Of a stretch of 36,889 bases of DNA, positions 35,146 to 36,889 are shown piece by piece; position 1 is the stretch's first letter, and the number at the start of each line of letters is the position of its first letter. The notes under the pieces were generated by a model, which saw only the letters and a program-made list of their open reading frames with translations, made no database searches and was not told the origin of the DNA. This DNA is from Anaerolineales bacterium. Lineage in GTDB: Bacteria; Chloroflexota; Anaerolineae; Anaerolineales; Villigracilaceae. The translations under genes and the position numbers were made by a program. The stretch spans positions 1 to 36,889 of the forward strand of contig JANWWK010000022.1 in NCBI GenBank assembly GCA_025056175.1. Direction: 5' to 3'.

Positions 35146-36690
35146 TCAGTCCATGTATCCGGCTTCGGTCAGCGCAATCAGACCGAGCAACCCGCCCCAG
35201 TGGTAGAAGCGGTCGCTGTCGGGTTTGTCGCAGCCCCAGCCGGTGGTGCAGGTATAGTTCTCGTGGACGTGGCCGTGTTCGCGCCATTCACGCAACAGCA
35301 GGGCGGCGGATTTCTCCGCCAGGTCGCGGCAGGCATCTTTCAGTCCATGCCGCCGCAAACCGAGATAGACCAGGTAATTCATGGGCGCCCAGACCTTGCC
35401 GCGCCAGTAGCGCTGTTCGGGGTAGGCGGGGTCGTTGCGGGCAATCGAAGGCAACATCCACTCGCCCCAGAACTCATCGGGATTGTAGAAATGCTCGTCC
35501 ACCATGCGGCGCGCCTGCGCGGGGGTGGGAACATCCGTCAGGAGCGGATAGAAGTTGGTGGGCGAAAGGCGAGTCTCGAATTGACCGGTATCGGCGCGCT
35601 GGTTCAGAAAAATGCCGTGCCGCTCGCTCCACAGCGAGCGCAGCCCGCTGGCATAAAGCGCCTGCCGGGCGCGCAGTTCGGCGGCTTCGGCGGCACGTCC
35701 GAGCGTTTCGGCGAGTTCCGCCAGGCATTCGCAATCGCAGACGTACAGCGCGGTCAGCCCCACATCTGCCAGCAGCATGAGATGGCGCTCCGTATCGAAG
35801 GGGATGTCATCGTACATCGGGGAATTATCCAGACCTGACTCAAAGGCTGCGCCCTGCCATTTGTTCGTGGCTTCGGTCTCCACTGCAGCGTTGCGGCGCG
35901 GCATAAAGGGCTGCGAACCCCATGCCAGCAATCCCGGCATCACCTGGCGGCGTGCGTCCCACCAGCGGTTCCAGGTCAGCAGGTCGTCGAACACCTCGCG
36001 CACGAACCACGTTTCGCGGTAGCGGCGATAGATTTGGCGGACAGCAAGTGACCCAACCGGTGGCTGGCTGCGGTCGCGGCTTTTCAGGTCTCCGGCAGCG
36101 GCAAAGTTCGGCACAAAGCCGTCTTCGGTTTTCTCGCGGGTGATTTCAATGGCATTGCTGTATGCTAATTCCTTGTTATCGAGAGACGCCATGAGCGCAG
36201 CGAAGTAAGTATCCCAGCAGAACAGAACATAGCCGCCCCAGTTATTGTTCCACACGCGGCTGACGGGCGTGACCATGCGGTCTTTTTCCGGCTCGTAAAT
36301 CGTATCCCAGCCCATGCACGACTGCATAGCAGCATACACTTCTGCCAGGTGGCCGTAGCGGGCTTGATAGGCAAGGTGTTCGGCGCGGCGCGCCTCCACA
36401 ATAGCACGGATTTCTTCCAGCGTGCGACGCGCGCCGGTCGAGATGCCAATTTCGCCCTCCAGCGCGAACGCCAGAAAGGGCGCGCGGGCGGGGACGTTCA
36501 ACTCTCGAACCGGCGTGTGGGTGGGGTAAGCACGCAACGTTTTTCCGGGCAGTTCCGCAATCAGCGCATCGCCCTCCACAGAGAGTTCGCCCGGGCGGTT
36601 CCAGAGCATCACCGCTTCCACCAGCAGGTGAATTGGATGGGGAGATGGTTCGAGGGGGGTGATGAGGAGGACGAGGTCGTTTTCTCTCAC
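35146..36690 (-). CDS. GH63/GH37-clan-like glycosidase, N-terminus uncertain
   Basis: This 514-residue (alpha/alpha)6-barrel enzyme is most like GH63 and relatives. WNNNWGGYVLFCWDTYFAALMA, FESGLDNSPMYDD with a likely catalytic Asp288, YWRGKVWAPMNYLVYLGLRRHG, and HVHENYTCTTGWG with a likely catalytic Glu477 are clan features. The GTG at 36690 starts the protein inside what looks like a beta-domain strand (ENDLVLLITPLEP), without the roughly 100-residue beginning such proteins usually have. The same frame stays open through the 39-bp repeats to the window edge, so the true start may lie outside. No SD precedes 36690. The gene is the first visible member of a glycosidase operon and may be 5'-truncated. 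Confidence 0.75.
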   Translation of the reverse strand: MRENDLVLLITPLEPSPHPIHLLVEAVMLWNRPGELSVEGDALIAELPGKTLRAYPTHTPVRELNVPARAPFLAFALEGEIGISTGARRTLEEIRAIVEARRAEHLAYQARYGHLAEVYAAMQSCMGWDTIYEPEKDRMVTPVSRVWNNNWGGYVLFCWDTYFAALMASLDNKELAYSNAIEITREKTEDGFVPNFAAAGDLKSRDRSQPPVGSLAVRQIYRRYRETWFVREVFDDLLTWNRWWDARRQVMPGLLAWGSQPFMPRRNAAVETEATNKWQGAAFESGLDNSPMYDDIPFDTERHLMLLADVGLTALYVCDCECLAELAETLGRAAEAAELRARQALYASGLRSLWSERHGIFLNQRADTGQFETRLSPTNFYPLLTDVPTPAQARRMVDEHFYNPDEFWGEWMLPSIARNDPAYPEQRYWRGKVWAPMNYLVYLGLRRHGLKDACRDLAEKSAALLLREWREHGHVHENYTCTTGWGCDKPDSDRFYHWGGLLGLIALTEAGYMD

Positions 36691-36889
36691 CCCTCCCCCA
36701 TCTCCCGCGGGGAGAGGGGGGAGTCCCTCACCCCGGCCCTCTTCCGCAGGGAGAGGGGAGACGCCCTCACCCCGGCCCTCTCCCAGGGGGAGAGGGGAGA
36801 CGCCCTCACCCCGGCCCTCTCCCAGGGGGAGAGGGGAGACGCCCTCACCCCGGCCCTCTCCCAGGGGGAGAGGGGAGACGCCCTCACCC
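36686..36889. repeat. 39-bp tandem hairpin repeat array, running off the window
   Basis: Copies begin at 36722, 36761, 36800, 36839 and 36878 (last partial), an exact 39-bp period, with a more degenerate copy at about 36686-36721. Each full unit holds CCCTCTCCC and GGGAGAGGG with a 3-nt loop, a perfect 9-bp hairpin. Because 39 is a multiple of 3, frames stay open; one gives an ASPLSPWERAGVR peptide repeat that is not a real gene. It resembles widespread intergenic REP-like elements. Confidence 0.9.

Noticed and set aside
36687-36887. 66-codon open frame in the 39-bp repeats
   Set aside because: It is a translated hairpin repeat (13-residue period) without a credible start or SD.

Overview
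The window looks like a chromosomal segment of a Chloroflexota bacterium, probably of the Anaerolineae type. This is inferred from GC-rich coding DNA, lipoproteins whose lipobox is followed by a Thr/Pro/Ala-rich tether, family-5 oligosaccharide-type transporters next to many glycosidases, and short tandem-repeat arrays at gene junctions. I see no tRNA, rRNA, transposase, phage gene or CRISPR array. Start codons were chosen from Shine-Dalgarno (SD) sequences, overlaps and family N-termini.

Region 1 (2-331, +) is the 3' end of a secreted-looking Cys-rich protein. Region 2 (386-11105, -) is a corrinoid uptake and salvage operon. It has a near-consensus promoter (11077-11105), a cobalamin riboswitch (about 10865-11070) and a terminator hairpin (10812-10843). 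These are followed by a lipoprotein binding protein, BtuC-type permease, BtuD-type ATPase, two further BtuF-like proteins without signal peptides, a DUF71/COG2102 ATP-pyrophosphatase, cobO, metF, cobT, cobS and a membrane protein of unknown role. Most of these genes overlap or nearly touch, so one long transcript is likely. CobU/CobP and de novo corrin genes are not in the window, which fits salvage. MetF makes the methyl-folate used by B12-dependent methionine synthase.

Region 3 (11133-15451) is a sugar locus: a GH3 beta-glucosidase and an MFS permease on the minus strand, with a divergent TetR regulator. A perfect inverted repeat in the shared control region is the probable TetR site. Region 4 (15481-21824, +) is a complete five-gene family-5 ABC importer. 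It would be called a peptide transporter by homology. Its promoter, however, is followed at once by two adjacent copies of the palindrome GTAACCGGTTAC, a LacI-family style operator, so oligosaccharide import is the better guess.

Region 5 (21810-24072, -) has a methyltransferase with a zinc-ribbon tail and UDP-glucose dehydrogenase. Region 6 (24129-29823, -) has a PfkB kinase, a CitE-like lyase, a MaoC-like hydratase, a biotinyl carrier, a biotin carboxylase and a phosphodiesterase-type alkaline phosphatase superfamily member. The order lyase-hydratase-biotin enzyme resembles actinobacterial leucine/itaconate clusters. Region 7 (29859-36889, -) has a GT-C type membrane glycosyltransferase, a GH28-like beta-helix enzyme and two (alpha/alpha)6-type glycosidases. 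The last of these runs at its 5' side into a 39-bp hairpin repeat array at the window edge.

Two patterns cross these regions. Heptamer arrays (CAGTNNN on the plus strand) lie directly before start codons that have no SD (btuD, the methyltransferase, the GH28-like gene, and with a second heptamer family the CitE-like gene). Several other genes have TATAAT only 6-9 nt before the start codon, suggesting leaderless transcripts.
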